Shown one piece after another: positions 27,522 to 36,961 of a stretch of DNA of 64,000 bases. The stretch covers positions 1 through 64,000 of the forward strand of contig CACIKV010000005.1 in the NCBI GenBank assembly GCA_902587325.1, given 5' to 3'. The notes beneath the pieces are model-generated. The model was given only the letters and a program-made list of their open reading frames with translations, was not told the DNA's origin and did no database searches. The stretch's first letter is position 1, and each line of letters starts with the position of its first letter. The position numbers and the translations under genes were made by a program. Source of the stretch: an uncultured Bacteroidota bacterium. Its GTDB lineage: Bacteria; Bacteroidota; Bacteroidia; Flavobacteriales; Flavobacteriaceae.

Positions 27522-28037
27522 GTGAAAAATCAAGATTGTATTTATCTTGGAAAAATCTTAAAACCCTTCAGTTACAAGGGAGAGTTAAAGATCTACATTG
27601 AAGATTTTTATACAGATCAAATTAAGGGATTAAATTCATTTTTATTAAAGGTTCAAGGTTCTTATATTCCTTTTACAATTAAAGCAATAACAAAAAATAA
27701 ATCAAATATTTTTAGAATCAGTCTTGATGGAATTGATTCAGAAGATTTAGCAAAAAAATTCGCAGGTGTTGAAATATACACTGAAAACAATTTGATAAAA
27801 AGTGCAATTTTAGGGAAAAATAACAACTATTTTTTTATCGATTATTTAATATATAATAATAATTCAATTATTGGAAAGATTATTGATGTTGTAGAAAATA
27901 AAAATCAAGATTTATTTGAGGTTGTCTTTAATGAAAAAAGAATTTTAATACCACTAGTTGATGAATTTGTAGTAAATATTGACAACGAGAATAAGAAGAT
28001 AATTATGAATCTACCTGAGGGTCTTACTGATCTATAA
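27522..28037 (+). CDS. rimM: Ribosome maturation factor RimM, GTG start
   Basis: This 171-residue protein starts at GTG (27522) and shows the RimM layout: an N-terminal domain with Y-L-G-K-I-L-K-P-F-S-Y-K-G-E and a C-terminal PRC-barrel region ending with I-L-I-P-L-V-D-E-F-V. RimM binds S19 and helps 30S head maturation. It lies 25 bases after rpsP, its usual neighbour. No ATG near the family start is available, so GTG is preferred. Confidence 0.93.
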   Translation: MKNQDCIYLGKILKPFSYKGELKIYIEDFYTDQIKGLNSFLLKVQGSYIPFTIKAITKNKSNIFRISLDGIDSEDLAKKFAGVEIYTENNLIKSAILGKNNNYFFIDYLIYNNNSIIGKIIDVVENKNQDLFEVVFNEKRILIPLVDEFVVNIDNENKKIIMNLPEGLTDL

Positions 28038-28043
28038 ACTATT

Positions 28044-28739
28044 ATGGAAACAAGAATAAATAAATATTTAAGTCAGGTTGGTTATTGTTCTAGAAGAGAA
28101 GCTGACAAGCTTATTGATCAAGGTAGAATTACAGTTAACAATAGTGTTGTTGAACATGGTTATAAAATAACTCAAGGAGATATAATCAAAGTAGATAGTG
28201 AGAAAATCAATAATAGCATTAAAAGTAGAACATATCTGATTTTCAATAAACCAAGAGGAATTGTTTGCACTACAGATACTGAAAAAGAAGATCAAAATAT
28301 TATTGATTACATCAATTATAAAAAAAGAATTTTTCCAATTGGCAGATTGGATAAAATGAGTGAGGGATTGATTTTTTTAACGGATGACGGTGAAATTGTA
28401 AATAAAATTTTAAGATCAAGATATATGCACGAAAAAGAATATTTAGTCACTGTAAATAAAAAAATAAATTCATCTTTTTTAGAAAAAATGGCTAATGGAA
28501 TTCCAATATTGAATACAATAACAAAAAAATGTATTGTAAAATTTGTAAGTGATTATCAATTCAAAATAATTTTAACTCAAGGTTTAAATAGACAAATAAG
28601 AAGAATGTGTGATTTTCTTAACTATAAAGTAAAAAAACTCGAGAGAATTAGAATTATGAATATAAAGTTAGATGTACCAAGAGGAAAATGGAGGAAGTTT
28701 TCAAATAATGAAATAAATGAACTTAAAAATTTAATCTAA
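28044..28739 (+). CDS. rluF: 23S rRNA pseudouridine synthase RluF
   Basis: This 231-residue protein has an N-terminal S4 domain (I-N-K-Y-L-S-Q-V-G-Y-C-S-R-R-E-A) and the RsuA/RluB/RluE/RluF catalytic motif G-R-L-D-K-M-S-E-G-L with nucleophile Asp103. Segments such as H-E-K-E-Y-L-V-T-V and G-L-N-R-Q-I-R-R-M-C closely follow E. coli RluF, which acts on 23S rRNA U2604. It lacks the long basic tail of the E. coli protein. It lies six bases after rimM. Confidence 0.88.
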   Translation: METRINKYLSQVGYCSRREADKLIDQGRITVNNSVVEHGYKITQGDIIKVDSEKINNSIKSRTYLIFNKPRGIVCTTDTEKEDQNIIDYINYKKRIFPIGRLDKMSEGLIFLTDDGEIVNKILRSRYMHEKEYLVTVNKKINSSFLEKMANGIPILNTITKKCIVKFVSDYQFKIILTQGLNRQIRRMCDFLNYKVKKLERIRIMNIKLDVPRGKWRKFSNNEINELKNLI

Positions 28740-28741
28740 TA

Positions 28742-30754
28742 ATGAAACGTATTTTATCAACATTAATTTTAACTCTTTATACTTCAATATGTTTTAGTCA
28801 AAACATTAAAACTATTGATACAATTAATCTTGATGAGGTTGCGGTTAAAATCTTAAGGGAACCCAATAAAAAAAACTTATCAGTTTTTTCAATAAACTCA
28901 ATAAGCACTGAAGAAATTCAAAGGTATGCCTCGCAAATAAATTTAAGTGAGTATTTAAATCTCATTCCTAGTGTTTTTATAATGAACAACAATAATTTTG
29001 CTCAAGATGAAAGAATATCAATTAGAGGTTTTGGAAGTAGAGCAAACTTTGGAGTTAGGGGAATTAAAATTTTTGTAGATGATATTCCTGAAACCTTTGT
29101 AGATGGTCAATCTCAAATTGACAATATAAACTTTGAAATTATTGACAACATTGAAGTTTTAAGAGGAGTCAATTCTTCACTTTATGGAAGTTCATCTGGA
29201 GGTGTAATTTCAATTAGAACAATCGAAAATTTTAATGATAAATTAGTTAAAGCAAATTTATCATTAGGGTCATTTAATACATCGAAATTTTATTTTACGT
29301 ACGGAGTAAATAAAAATGATAATAAATTAATATTACACTTAAATCAGACTAAATCTGATGGCTACAGGGACAATAGTGAATTTAAAAATTTGAACTTCAA
29401 TTTAAAGTATATTAAAGACTTAAATAAGGGAGAGTTAAAAATTATTGCAAACTACTTAAACAGTCCATATGCTAATGACCCTGGAGGATTAAGATTTGAA
29501 GAGGTCAATGCAAATAGAAGATCAGCTAGAGATAGAAATTTACAATATGATTCTGGAGAAAAAGTTGAACAATTTAAAATTGGGATTCATTTAAAACAAA
29601 AATTAAAAGAAAATTTAGCATTACAAAATCATGTTTTTTTTAACAAGAGATTCTTCGATGGAAAGTTACCATACTCAAATGGTGGAATAATTGACTTAAC
29701 AAAAAACTACTGGGGATATAATTTAAATATTATTAGATATGGCTTGTTGAATCATAATTTTGGTTTAGAATTTAATAATCAAAGAGATTTAAGAAAACGA
29801 AATATTAATAACAATGGAATTTCAGGAGATTTAGTTATGAATCAGAATGAAGACTATAAGAATTTCTCAATTTATTATTCAAATTCTTTTAATCTTGGAA
29901 AGTTTACATTTAACAACAGTATTAGATATGATCATAATAATATTGGTTTCTTAGATAATTTAAATAAAAACCAAGGAGATATTTCACTGAGCACATTCAG
30001 CCCAGCATCCAATATTAATTATGAGTTTAATAAATCAAATGAACTTTTTGTTAATTATTCAAGCGGTTTTGAAACACCTACTTTGAATGAACTTTCATCT
30101 ACTGTAGATAATTCTGGATTTAATGGCAATTTAAAAACTTCGAAATTTAATAATCATGAAATTGGATATTCAAATTTAAAATCAAATAATAAAATTAAAT
30201 TTAGAATTACTTATTTCTATTCAATATCTAGCAATGAAATATCACCTTATGAGCTAGAAAATTATCCAGGCCAAAAATTTTACAGAAATGCTGGTAAAAC
30301 AGTTAGAAAAGGTGTCGAATCTGAATTTAAAATAGGGATAAGTAAAAAATTATCTTTTGATTATATTTCATCAATAGGTTCATATAAGTTTTTAGATTTT
30401 ACTATAGGTTCAAATAGTTTGAACAATAACAGAATGCCTGGAATACCAAATTCCACACACTACTTTAACTTAGATTTTAAATTAAATAATAAATTAAATT
30501 TATTGATAAACTGTAAATTAACTGGTGATATGTATGCAGATAATTTTAATAACAGTAAAATAGAAAATTATTCGATTTTTAACCTGAAATTCTTGAGTCA
30601 GATAAACTTATCTAAAACCAAATTTAATGCATTTATTTGTTTAAATAATATACTTAATAAGAAGTATTTTGATAATGTCAGAATAAATGCTTTCGGATCA
30701 AGATATTATGAACCGGCACCTGGATTTAATATTATGTTTGGTATAAGAAAATGA
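28742..30754 (+). CDS. TonB-dependent outer-membrane receptor
   Basis: This 670-residue protein has a signal peptide (M-K-R-I-L-S-T-L-I-L-T-L-Y) and a plug domain with I-S-I-R-G-F-G-S-R and V-L-R-G-V-N-S-S-L-Y-G-S. A 22-strand-type barrel follows, ending in the terminal beta strand of outer-membrane proteins (M-F-G-I-R-K). It lacks the N-terminal carboxypeptidase-like domain of SusC proteins and looks like FecA/BtuB-type receptors for iron chelates or vitamins. No SusD partner is adjacent. It begins two bases after rluF, and its stop overlaps the next ATG by four bases. The ligand is unknown. Confidence 0.9.
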   Translation: MKRILSTLILTLYTSICFSQNIKTIDTINLDEVAVKILREPNKKNLSVFSINSISTEEIQRYASQINLSEYLNLIPSVFIMNNNNFAQDERISIRGFGSRANFGVRGIKIFVDDIPETFVDGQSQIDNINFEIIDNIEVLRGVNSSLYGSSSGGVISIRTIENFNDKLVKANLSLGSFNTSKFYFTYGVNKNDNKLILHLNQTKSDGYRDNSEFKNLNFNLKYIKDLNKGELKIIANYLNSPYANDPGGLRFEEVNANRRSARDRNLQYDSGEKVEQFKIGIHLKQKLKENLALQNHVFFNKRFFDGKLPYSNGGIIDLTKNYWGYNLNIIRYGLLNHNFGLEFNNQRDLRKRNINNNGISGDLVMNQNEDYKNFSIYYSNSFNLGKFTFNNSIRYDHNNIGFLDNLNKNQGDISLSTFSPASNINYEFNKSNELFVNYSSGFETPTLNELSSTVDNSGFNGNLKTSKFNNHEIGYSNLKSNNKIKFRITYFYSISSNEISPYELENYPGQKFYRNAGKTVRKGVESEFKIGISKKLSFDYISSIGSYKFLDFTIGSNSLNNNRMPGIPNSTHYFNLDFKLNNKLNLLINCKLTGDMYADNFNNSKIENYSIFNLKFLSQINLSKTKFNAFICLNNILNKKYFDNVRINAFGSRYYEPAPGFNIMFGIRK

Positions 30755-32262
30755 AAAACAACGTTGTAATATTAGGTGCAGGCGTGAATGGATTAGTTGC
30801 TGCTAATTATCTAAAAAAAAATGATTTTAATGTAACAATTCTTGAGAAAAAGAATTCTGTGGGAGGCGCATGTGTTAAAGATTCTACAATAATCAACAAC
30901 AAAAAAATTGATTTTGCATATGGAGCTACAGTGTTAGGAATGATGCCAAATTTTATTTATAAAGAAACTGGACTATCAAAAAAAATAAAAACTTTTTGTC
31001 CCGATAAGCCTAAGCTTGTATACTTTGAAAATGAAAATTCTCCAACAAGAATTTATAGAGATATTACATTGTTAGAAAAAGAACTTAAAGATAGATGGGA
31101 TGAAAAAGGTGATGTAAAAGCTTTTAGAAATGATGAAAATAAGGTAATTGAATTTATTCAAAAAATTTGCAAAGAGGGAACCCCTCCAAATCTTGATCAA
31201 GCAGTTAACGAAATTGGACAAGACTTAACTGAACTTTGGATAAAAGGCTCAGCTAAAGACCTTTTAGATCACTATTTTACAAGTGAAAAAACAAAAGTAT
31301 ATATGGGTATGACAGTAATTGAAAGCAGTCCAACTTCATACAATGAAAAAGGCACTTCTTTTACAATTCCATTAATGGATTCTGGATCCATTTTTGGTGG
31401 TTATTGGGGATTTGTTAAACAAGGAATATGGAAGATTTCTGATGAGCTTTTTAAGCTAAATAATGAACTTGGTATCGAAACAATTCTAAATTCAGAAATT
31501 AATGATATAGATATTAAACAAAGAAAAATATCTTATACTAGTAACAATCATGATTCCAAGATATATTATGATTATCTACTTTTTTGTACTGATCCTCTTA
31601 CACCTTCAAAAATTCTTGATGATAATGGCTCATGCATAGAGAAAAAAAATTATTTAGGAAGCAGCGGTAAGTTAACAATGTTTTTTAAAAAACCTGTTGA
31701 ATGGAAAAAAGAGAAAGCTCTTGAAACCTCTTTTAGATTTGTTTTTTCACAAGATACTCTTGATGGCTTGAACGATTCAGGACAAATGGCATTAAACTCT
31801 CAGAATAATTATACACCTGGCTATATTCAAATTTATCCCGACGGTGCAGCTCAAAGAAAATTAAATAATTCTGAAAATTTTGACAAAATAATATGTTTCA
31901 CAAAAAATTTCTCTTTTAATAAAAACTCTGTTGATCTAATTTATGCTGAACAAAATATTATTGAAAAAATTTCTAAGCTTATTAGTAATCCAGAAGATTT
32001 AGTTGGAACAAAATTTATAACGCCTAAAGATCTTAATGAGGTTTTCTTTTTTCCTAAAGGTAATATTGATCACTTAGCAATGGATGGATCACAAAATTTC
32101 GAAAAAAGAACTTTTTCTTCAGATCCCATAAATAATTTTTACAATTACAGTAATCATGAAAATATTTTTTGTGGAGGTGCTGGTACATTTCCTTGTGGAA
32201 GTGTTTCAGGAACAGCAGGATATATGTCATCTAAACAAATAATTATGAAAAATAAATGTTAA
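30751..32262 (+). CDS. FAD-dependent oxidoreductase, phytoene-desaturase-like
   Basis: This 503-residue protein starts with a dinucleotide-binding fold, V-I-L-G-A-G-V-N-G-L (GxGxxG at 9-14), then L-E-K-K-N-S-V-G-G-A. A C-terminal F-C-G-G-A-G-T-F-P-C-G-S-V-S-G-T-A-G-Y is typical of the carotenoid desaturase/isomerase superfamily (COG1233). Such enzymes desaturate or isomerise polyenes, but many members in Bacteroidota are untested. No phytoene synthase or other carotenoid gene is nearby. It overlaps the TonB receptor gene by four bases. Confidence 0.83.
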   Translation: MKNNVVILGAGVNGLVAANYLKKNDFNVTILEKKNSVGGACVKDSTIINNKKIDFAYGATVLGMMPNFIYKETGLSKKIKTFCPDKPKLVYFENENSPTRIYRDITLLEKELKDRWDEKGDVKAFRNDENKVIEFIQKICKEGTPPNLDQAVNEIGQDLTELWIKGSAKDLLDHYFTSEKTKVYMGMTVIESSPTSYNEKGTSFTIPLMDSGSIFGGYWGFVKQGIWKISDELFKLNNELGIETILNSEINDIDIKQRKISYTSNNHDSKIYYDYLLFCTDPLTPSKILDDNGSCIEKKNYLGSSGKLTMFFKKPVEWKKEKALETSFRFVFSQDTLDGLNDSGQMALNSQNNYTPGYIQIYPDGAAQRKLNNSENFDKIICFTKNFSFNKNSVDLIYAEQNIIEKISKLISNPEDLVGTKFITPKDLNEVFFFPKGNIDHLAMDGSQNFEKRTFSSDPINNFYNYSNHENIFCGGAGTFPCGSVSGTAGYMSSKQIIMKNKC

Positions 32263-32301
32263 AATTTTTTTATTAAAAAAAGTCTTTAATTAATTTTAAT
32301 T

Positions 32302-32949
32302 ATGGAAATAAGTTTACCCAAAACAAATCTTTACAATGAACTTTTAAAAGTAAAAGGAAAAAGTTCAATAATCAATAAAAACCCTTTTTTTGAATTCGAG
32401 TATAATATATCAAAAATCGATTCTAATAAGTTATTCCATGTTAATCAAATAAAAAAAATATGTATAGACTACAGGTTGAGATTTTTAGAGCTAAATCTTT
32501 TTAAAGGTAAAGTTCCCAAAAAAGCTTATCAAAATTTAGAAAAATTTAAAGCTGACCATCCTAATTTAAAGTTTGATTTAAAAATAATGGCACCCTCAAA
32601 ATTATTTGAACTTGAAAATTATGATGATCCTCTTCTATTTGCAAGTCTCGGAAATGGTTATTACTATCTAATTCACAAGTGGGGTAATGATTTAAGTTTT
32701 TTTAGAAAGATATCGGTTTGGCCATTTAAAAATTTAGTGAATATTTTAACATTTATTTCAATAATATCTCTAGTAATTACTGCATTGGTGCCTGGAAATA
32801 TTTTTTATTATGATGGTAAGCCAGGTACTCAATTTTTTATCACTTTCCTTTTTATTTTAAAATCAGTAATCGCAATTTTTATCTATTACGGTTTTTCTTT
32901 GGGTAAAAACTTCAATGAATTTATCTGGAATAGAAAATACTTTAACTAA
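32302..32949 (+). CDS. Unknown protein with C-terminal membrane helices
   Basis: I do not recognise this 215-residue protein. Residues 1 to about 140 are hydrophilic with many Lys, Asn and aromatic residues and contain K-I-C-I-D-Y-R-L-R-F-L-E-L and F-A-S-L-G-N-G-Y-Y-Y. Two hydrophobic helices follow (about 143-166 and 178-196), with a short segment between them, so the N-terminal domain is probably cytoplasmic. It follows the FAD oxidoreductase by 39 bases on the same strand and precedes a terminator, so it may be the last gene of the rpsP-headed array. No function is proposed. Confidence 0.75.
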   Translation: MEISLPKTNLYNELLKVKGKSSIINKNPFFEFEYNISKIDSNKLFHVNQIKKICIDYRLRFLELNLFKGKVPKKAYQNLEKFKADHPNLKFDLKIMAPSKLFELENYDDPLLFASLGNGYYYLIHKWGNDLSFFRKISVWPFKNLVNILTFISIISLVITALVPGNIFYYDGKPGTQFFITFLFILKSVIAIFIYYGFSLGKNFNEFIWNRKYFN

Positions 32950-33021
32950 TTATAATTAATTTGGAATTTTGTTTTCATTATTCTAAAAAAAGAAATCAAT
33001 TTTTAGACTCCTGCAATTAAT

Positions 33022-33063
33022 AAAAAAAGGGACAATACAAAATTTTGTTTTGTCCCTTTTGTA
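33022..33063. terminator. Terminator shared by the plus-strand array and the minus-strand tRNAs
   Basis: An 11-base-pair stem (33025-33035 with 33050-33060) flanks a 14-base A/T loop. The minus strand has a T tract after it (complement of 33021-33028), just past tRNA-Leu. The plus strand also ends its stem in T residues, following the unknown gene at 32302-32949. Confidence 0.82.
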
Positions 33064-33147
33064 CTCGGGGCGGGACTTGAACCCGCACGAACATTACTGC
33101 TCATTGGATTTTAAGTCCAACGTGTCTACCAATTCCACCACCCGAGC
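33062..33147 (-). tRNA. tRNA-Leu (TAA)
   Basis: The 86-base minus-strand sequence has a long variable arm as expected for tRNA-Leu. The anticodon stem T-T-G-G-A/T-C-C-A-A frames loop C-T-T-A-A-A-A with anticodon TAA. The D loop contains G-G-T-A-G-A and the T arm G-G-T-T-C-A-A-G-T-C-C. The acceptor begins G-C-T-C-G-G-G and closes with a G-T first pair. CCA is not encoded. Confidence 0.95.
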
Positions 33148-33156
33148 ATTTTAATG

Positions 33157-33228
33157 AGCGAAAGACGGGATTTGAACCCGCGACCCTCACCTTGGCAAGG
33201 TGATGCTCTACCCCTGAGCTACTTTCGC
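33157..33228 (-). tRNA. tRNA-Gly (GCC)
   Basis: This 72-base minus-strand gene has acceptor stem G-C-G-A-A-A-G paired with C-T-T-T-C-G-C, loop T-T-G-C-C-A-A with anticodon GCC and a normal T arm. It lies nine bases upstream of tRNA-Leu on the same strand and 41 bases downstream of mutS, so the two tRNAs are probably cotranscribed. Confidence 0.95.
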
Positions 33229-33269
33229 AAAAATGGTAAGTAAATTTAAAAAGAAAATTAAAAAGACTA

Positions 33270-35861
33270 TTATTTTTCATCTGTTATTTTATTTTTCAAT
33301 TCACTCAGTTTTACTAAAGCTTCCATGGGAGTAATATTATCTGTGTCAATTGCTCCTAATTCATTTTTAAATTCCTCATAATTTTTATTTTCCATGTCGA
33401 AAAAAGTTAATTGCATTTTAGAACTTTCATTAATTTGAATATCCTTATTTTCTCGATGAGATTTTTCTAGACTTTTTAAAATATTTTTAGATATTTTAAT
33501 AATTTCAGAGGGCATCCCAGCCATTTTTGCGACATGAATTCCAAAACTGTGAGCACTTCCACCTGGAATTAATTTTCTCAGAAAAATAATATCCTTTTCA
33601 GTTTCTTTAATTTGTATGTTGAAATTTTTAACTCTTTTAAATTTATCACACATCATATTAAGCTCATGATAGTGTGTTGCGAATAGTGTTTTTGCTTTTG
33701 TATAGTGATCATGTACAAATTGAGTTATAGCCCAAGCTATTGAAATTCCATCATAGGTACTTGTTCCACGACCAATTTCATCTAATAAAATTAAACTTCT
33801 ATTACTAAGATTATTAACTATAGAGGCTGCTTCTAACATTTCCATCATAAATGTAGATTCACCTTGTGAGATATTATCACTGGCTCCAACTCTTGTAAAT
33901 ATTTTATCAAAAAATCCCATCTTAAGTTTTTTGGCAGGAACAAAAGAACCCATTTGAGCTAATATTGAAATTAAAGCTGTTTGTCTTAGTATTGCAGATT
34001 TACCAGACATATTTGGTCCAGTAATCATTAATATTTGTTGGTCCGTTTTATTGATTCTTATATCATTAGGGATATAAGATTTACTTTCTTCTAAAGTATG
34101 TTCTATCACCGGATGTCTACCATCAATTACTTCAAAATTGTCAGACTCATCAATTATAGGTTTTGAATAATTATAAGCTTTTGATGTTTCTGCAAATGAT
34201 AATAAACAATCAGAATAAGCAACAATTTTGGCAATATCTTGTAAATTACTTATGTGTGGGATTAACTTAGCTAACACTTTATTAAATTCAATGACCTCAA
34301 TCTCTTTAATTTTTTCTTCAGCAATTAAAATTTTTGATTCATATTCTTTGAGCTCTTCTGTTATATATCTTTCAGCATTAACAAGGGTTTGTTTTCTAAT
34401 CCAATTTTCAGGCACTTTATGCTTATGGGCATTGGTTACCTCCAAATAATAACCAAAAACATTATTAAAAGATATTTTTAAAGAATTTATTCCTGTATTT
34501 TGAATTTCTCTTTCTAAAATTTTTTGGAGATGTTTTTTACTATTATTGAATACATCACGAAAATTATCAAGGCTTTTGTTAATTCCATTTTTAATGGTAT
34601 TACCTTTGTTTATATTAACTGGAGATTCATCAAAAAGATTTTTTTCAATTAATTGAACAACCTGATTAGAATCCTTAAATTTTTTTGATAATATCTTTAA
34701 ATTTTTAGAGTTACTATTTAATTCTTTTTTGATTTCATAAACCTTTAAAAGGGAAAATTTAAAGTTTATTAGTTCTCTTGGATTTACCTTGTAATTTGTA
34801 ATTTTTGAAATTATTCTTTCAATATCAATAATTGAATTATATTTTTCAATTAGATTAGTAGTCGACAACTTAGAAAATTCTTCAACAATATCATGTCTAA
34901 ATTTAATTTCACTTAGATCGACTGACGGAAAACACAACCATCTTCTTAAAAGTCTTGAACCCATTGGAGTGGAGGTTTTATCAATTATGTCTAAAACTGA
35001 CTTTCCACCTGGAAATTTTGAATTAACCAATTCTAAGTTTGAGATTGTAAACCTATCCATCAATAAAAATGATTTATTATTAATAGGATTTATTTTTTTT
35101 ATATGTACTAAACGCTTTTTGTGTGAATCCTCCAAATAATGAAGAATCATAGATGCTGAAATCACACCTAAACTATTATCACTAATTCCAAAACCTTTTA
35201 AGGTTTTAACATCAAAATGATTGTAGATCTTTTTTAACGAGGTGTCAAAATTTATCATCCAATCATCAACAAAAAAGAAATAATCTTCATTTATATTTTT
35301 ATTTTCAAATAATTTTTTATCGGCTTTTGAAATAAGAATTTCTTTAGGCTCAAAGTTTTCAATAAGATTTAAACAATAATCAAATGAACCTTCACTTGAA
35401 ATAAATTCACCAGTTGAAATATCAAGAAATGCTATACCAACATTTTTTTTACTAAAGTTAATTGCTGCGAGAAAATTATTTTTTTTCTGAATTAATATTT
35501 CATCATTTAATGCTACACCAGGTGTAACCAAATCAGTAACGCCACGTTTGACAATAGTTTTTGTTAGTTTAGGATTTTCTAATTGCTCACAAATTGCCAC
35601 TCTATGTCCTGCTTTTACTAATTTATGTAAATATGTATCCAATGAATGATGAGGAAATCCAGCTAATTTAGTTTCTTTATTTATTCCAGATCCTCTCCTT
35701 GTTAAAACAATTCCTAAAACCTTAGAAGTAACAGTCGCATCTTCATGAAAGGTTTCGTAAAAATCTCCAACCCTGAATAATAAAATTGAATCAGGATATT
35801 TTTCCTTAATCTTCCGATATTGCTTCATTAATGGTGTTTCTTTACTTACCTTAGAACTCAA
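33270..35861 (-). CDS. mutS: DNA mismatch repair protein MutS, TTG start
   Basis: This 863-residue protein has the mismatch-binding domain with F-R-V-G-D-F-Y-E-T-F near residue 26, a Walker A motif G-P-N-M-S-G-K-S near residue 613 and L-L-D-E-I-G-R-G-T-S for Walker B. It recognises base mismatches and small loops. The start used is TTG at 35861, which preserves the E-T-P-L-M-K-Q-Y segment typical of the family; the first in-frame ATG (35828) would remove it. The divergent methyltransferase gene starts 36 bases away. Confidence 0.95.
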   Translation of the reverse strand: MSSKVSKETPLMKQYRKIKEKYPDSILLFRVGDFYETFHEDATVTSKVLGIVLTRRGSGINKETKLAGFPHHSLDTYLHKLVKAGHRVAICEQLENPKLTKTIVKRGVTDLVTPGVALNDEILIQKKNNFLAAINFSKKNVGIAFLDISTGEFISSEGSFDYCLNLIENFEPKEILISKADKKLFENKNINEDYFFFVDDWMINFDTSLKKIYNHFDVKTLKGFGISDNSLGVISASMILHYLEDSHKKRLVHIKKINPINNKSFLLMDRFTISNLELVNSKFPGGKSVLDIIDKTSTPMGSRLLRRWLCFPSVDLSEIKFRHDIVEEFSKLSTTNLIEKYNSIIDIERIISKITNYKVNPRELINFKFSLLKVYEIKKELNSNSKNLKILSKKFKDSNQVVQLIEKNLFDESPVNINKGNTIKNGINKSLDNFRDVFNNSKKHLQKILEREIQNTGINSLKISFNNVFGYYLEVTNAHKHKVPENWIRKQTLVNAERYITEELKEYESKILIAEEKIKEIEVIEFNKVLAKLIPHISNLQDIAKIVAYSDCLLSFAETSKAYNYSKPIIDESDNFEVIDGRHPVIEHTLEESKSYIPNDIRINKTDQQILMITGPNMSGKSAILRQTALISILAQMGSFVPAKKLKMGFFDKIFTRVGASDNISQGESTFMMEMLEAASIVNNLSNRSLILLDEIGRGTSTYDGISIAWAITQFVHDHYTKAKTLFATHYHELNMMCDKFKRVKNFNIQIKETEKDIIFLRKLIPGGSAHSFGIHVAKMAGMPSEIIKISKNILKSLEKSHRENKDIQINESSKMQLTFFDMENKNYEEFKNELGAIDTDNITPMEALVKLSELKNKITDEK

Positions 35862-35897
35862 TACAAATAATTTATTGTTAAAATTTATTTTTGGTTA

Positions 35898-36434
35898 ATG
35901 AAAAAATTAAAAAATTCTGAGCTTGACAGAATTGATGTTTCAACTTTTAAATCTATTAAAAAAACTCCACTAATCATCATTCTAGATAACATTAGAAGTT
36001 TAAATAATATCGGCTCTATTTTTAGAACCTCAGATGCTTTTTTAATTGAAAAAATTTACTTGTGTGGAATAACTGCCACTCCACCGAATAGAAAGATTAC
36101 AAAAACTGCAATTGGTTCAACAGAAACTGTTGAATGGGAATATATAAATGATATAAATGATTTGATAGATAATTTAATTAATCATCAAGTTAAAATTTGG
36201 TCAGTAGAACAAGTAGTAAAGTCCACTAAACTTCAAGATTTGAAATCAATTGATTCTAAAAAAAAACATGCTTTAATTTTTGGAAATGAAATAGATGGAG
36301 TAAGTCAAGAAGTCATTAACAAGTCAGACGGATTAATCGAAATAAACCAATATGGAACAAAACATTCTCTAAATATTTCAGTAGCAGTTGGAATTGTAAT
36401 TTGGAAGTTTTATAATCTTATAAAATCAAATTAG
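35898..36434 (+). CDS. SpoU/TrmH-family RNA 2'-O-methyltransferase
   Basis: This 178-residue knotted methyltransferase has motif 1 (N-I-G-S-I-F-R-T-S-D), motif 2 (L-I-F-G-N-E-I-D-G-V) and motif 3 (H-S-L-N-I-S-V-A-V-G). It transfers a methyl group from SAM to a ribose of tRNA or rRNA. The small size and absence of an N-terminal rRNA-binding domain suggest a tRNA target, but this is unproven. An exact -7 box (35886-35893) lies four bases before the ATG without a matching upstream element. Its stop overlaps the folK stop by four bases. Confidence 0.87.
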   Translation: MKKLKNSELDRIDVSTFKSIKKTPLIIILDNIRSLNNIGSIFRTSDAFLIEKIYLCGITATPPNRKITKTAIGSTETVEWEYINDINDLIDNLINHQVKIWSVEQVVKSTKLQDLKSIDSKKKHALIFGNEIDGVSQEVINKSDGLIEINQYGTKHSLNISVAVGIVIWKFYNLIKSN

Positions 36435-36925
36435 GAATTAACCTTAATTATATCTAATCTTTCAGGCAATACCAAAAGAAGTTCATGAACAGTCTTTTTT
36501 TTAATAGGATGAAAAATTTCTTTACTTATTTCACATAGAGGAATTAAAACAAAATGTCTTGTATGCATTCTGGGGTGAGGTATCGTTAAACTTTGTGTTT
36601 TTAATACAATATCCTCTATAAAAATAATATCTATATCAATATTTCTAGATTCGTAAAAACCTTTCGCTTTTCTTTTTCTTCCAAATAAATTTTCAATTTT
36701 TAAAATTGAATTTATCAAATCGCTGGGCGATAAATTTGATTCAATATGTAAACATGCGTTTAAAAAAAATTCACCAATAAATCCCTCAGCTGGATTGCTG
36801 TAAAAATTTGAGACCTTAACAATATTACCTATTGATTTTTCAATTTGTACTATCGCTAAGTTTAAATTATATTCTTTATCCCCAATGTTAGAGCCGATTG
36901 ATAAATAAACGTTTCTTTTTTTCAA
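36431..36925 (-). CDS. folK: 2-amino-4-hydroxy-6-hydroxymethyldihydropteridine diphosphokinase
   Basis: This 164-residue protein is full length for HPPK: Y-L-S-I-G-S-N-I-G-D at the start, F-L-N-A-C-L-H-I-E in the centre, the signature R-N-I-D-I-D-I-I-F and I-P-H-P-R-M-H-T-R-H-F-V-L-I-P-L. It transfers pyrophosphate from ATP to the pterin in folate synthesis. It converges on the methyltransferase gene with a four-base overlap (TTAG). Confidence 0.95.
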   Translation of the reverse strand: MKKRNVYLSIGSNIGDKEYNLNLAIVQIEKSIGNIVKVSNFYSNPAEGFIGEFFLNACLHIESNLSPSDLINSILKIENLFGRKRKAKGFYESRNIDIDIIFIEDIVLKTQSLTIPHPRMHTRHFVLIPLCEISKEIFHPIKKKTVHELLLVLPERLDIIKVNS

Positions 36926-36961
36926 TATTAAATTCTTAAGGATTAAATTTATTATAATAAA

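Noticed and set aside
28742-30754. TonB receptor as part of a SusC/SusD polysaccharide locus
   Set aside because: No SusD-like lipoprotein follows and the receptor lacks the N-terminal carboxypeptidase-like extension.
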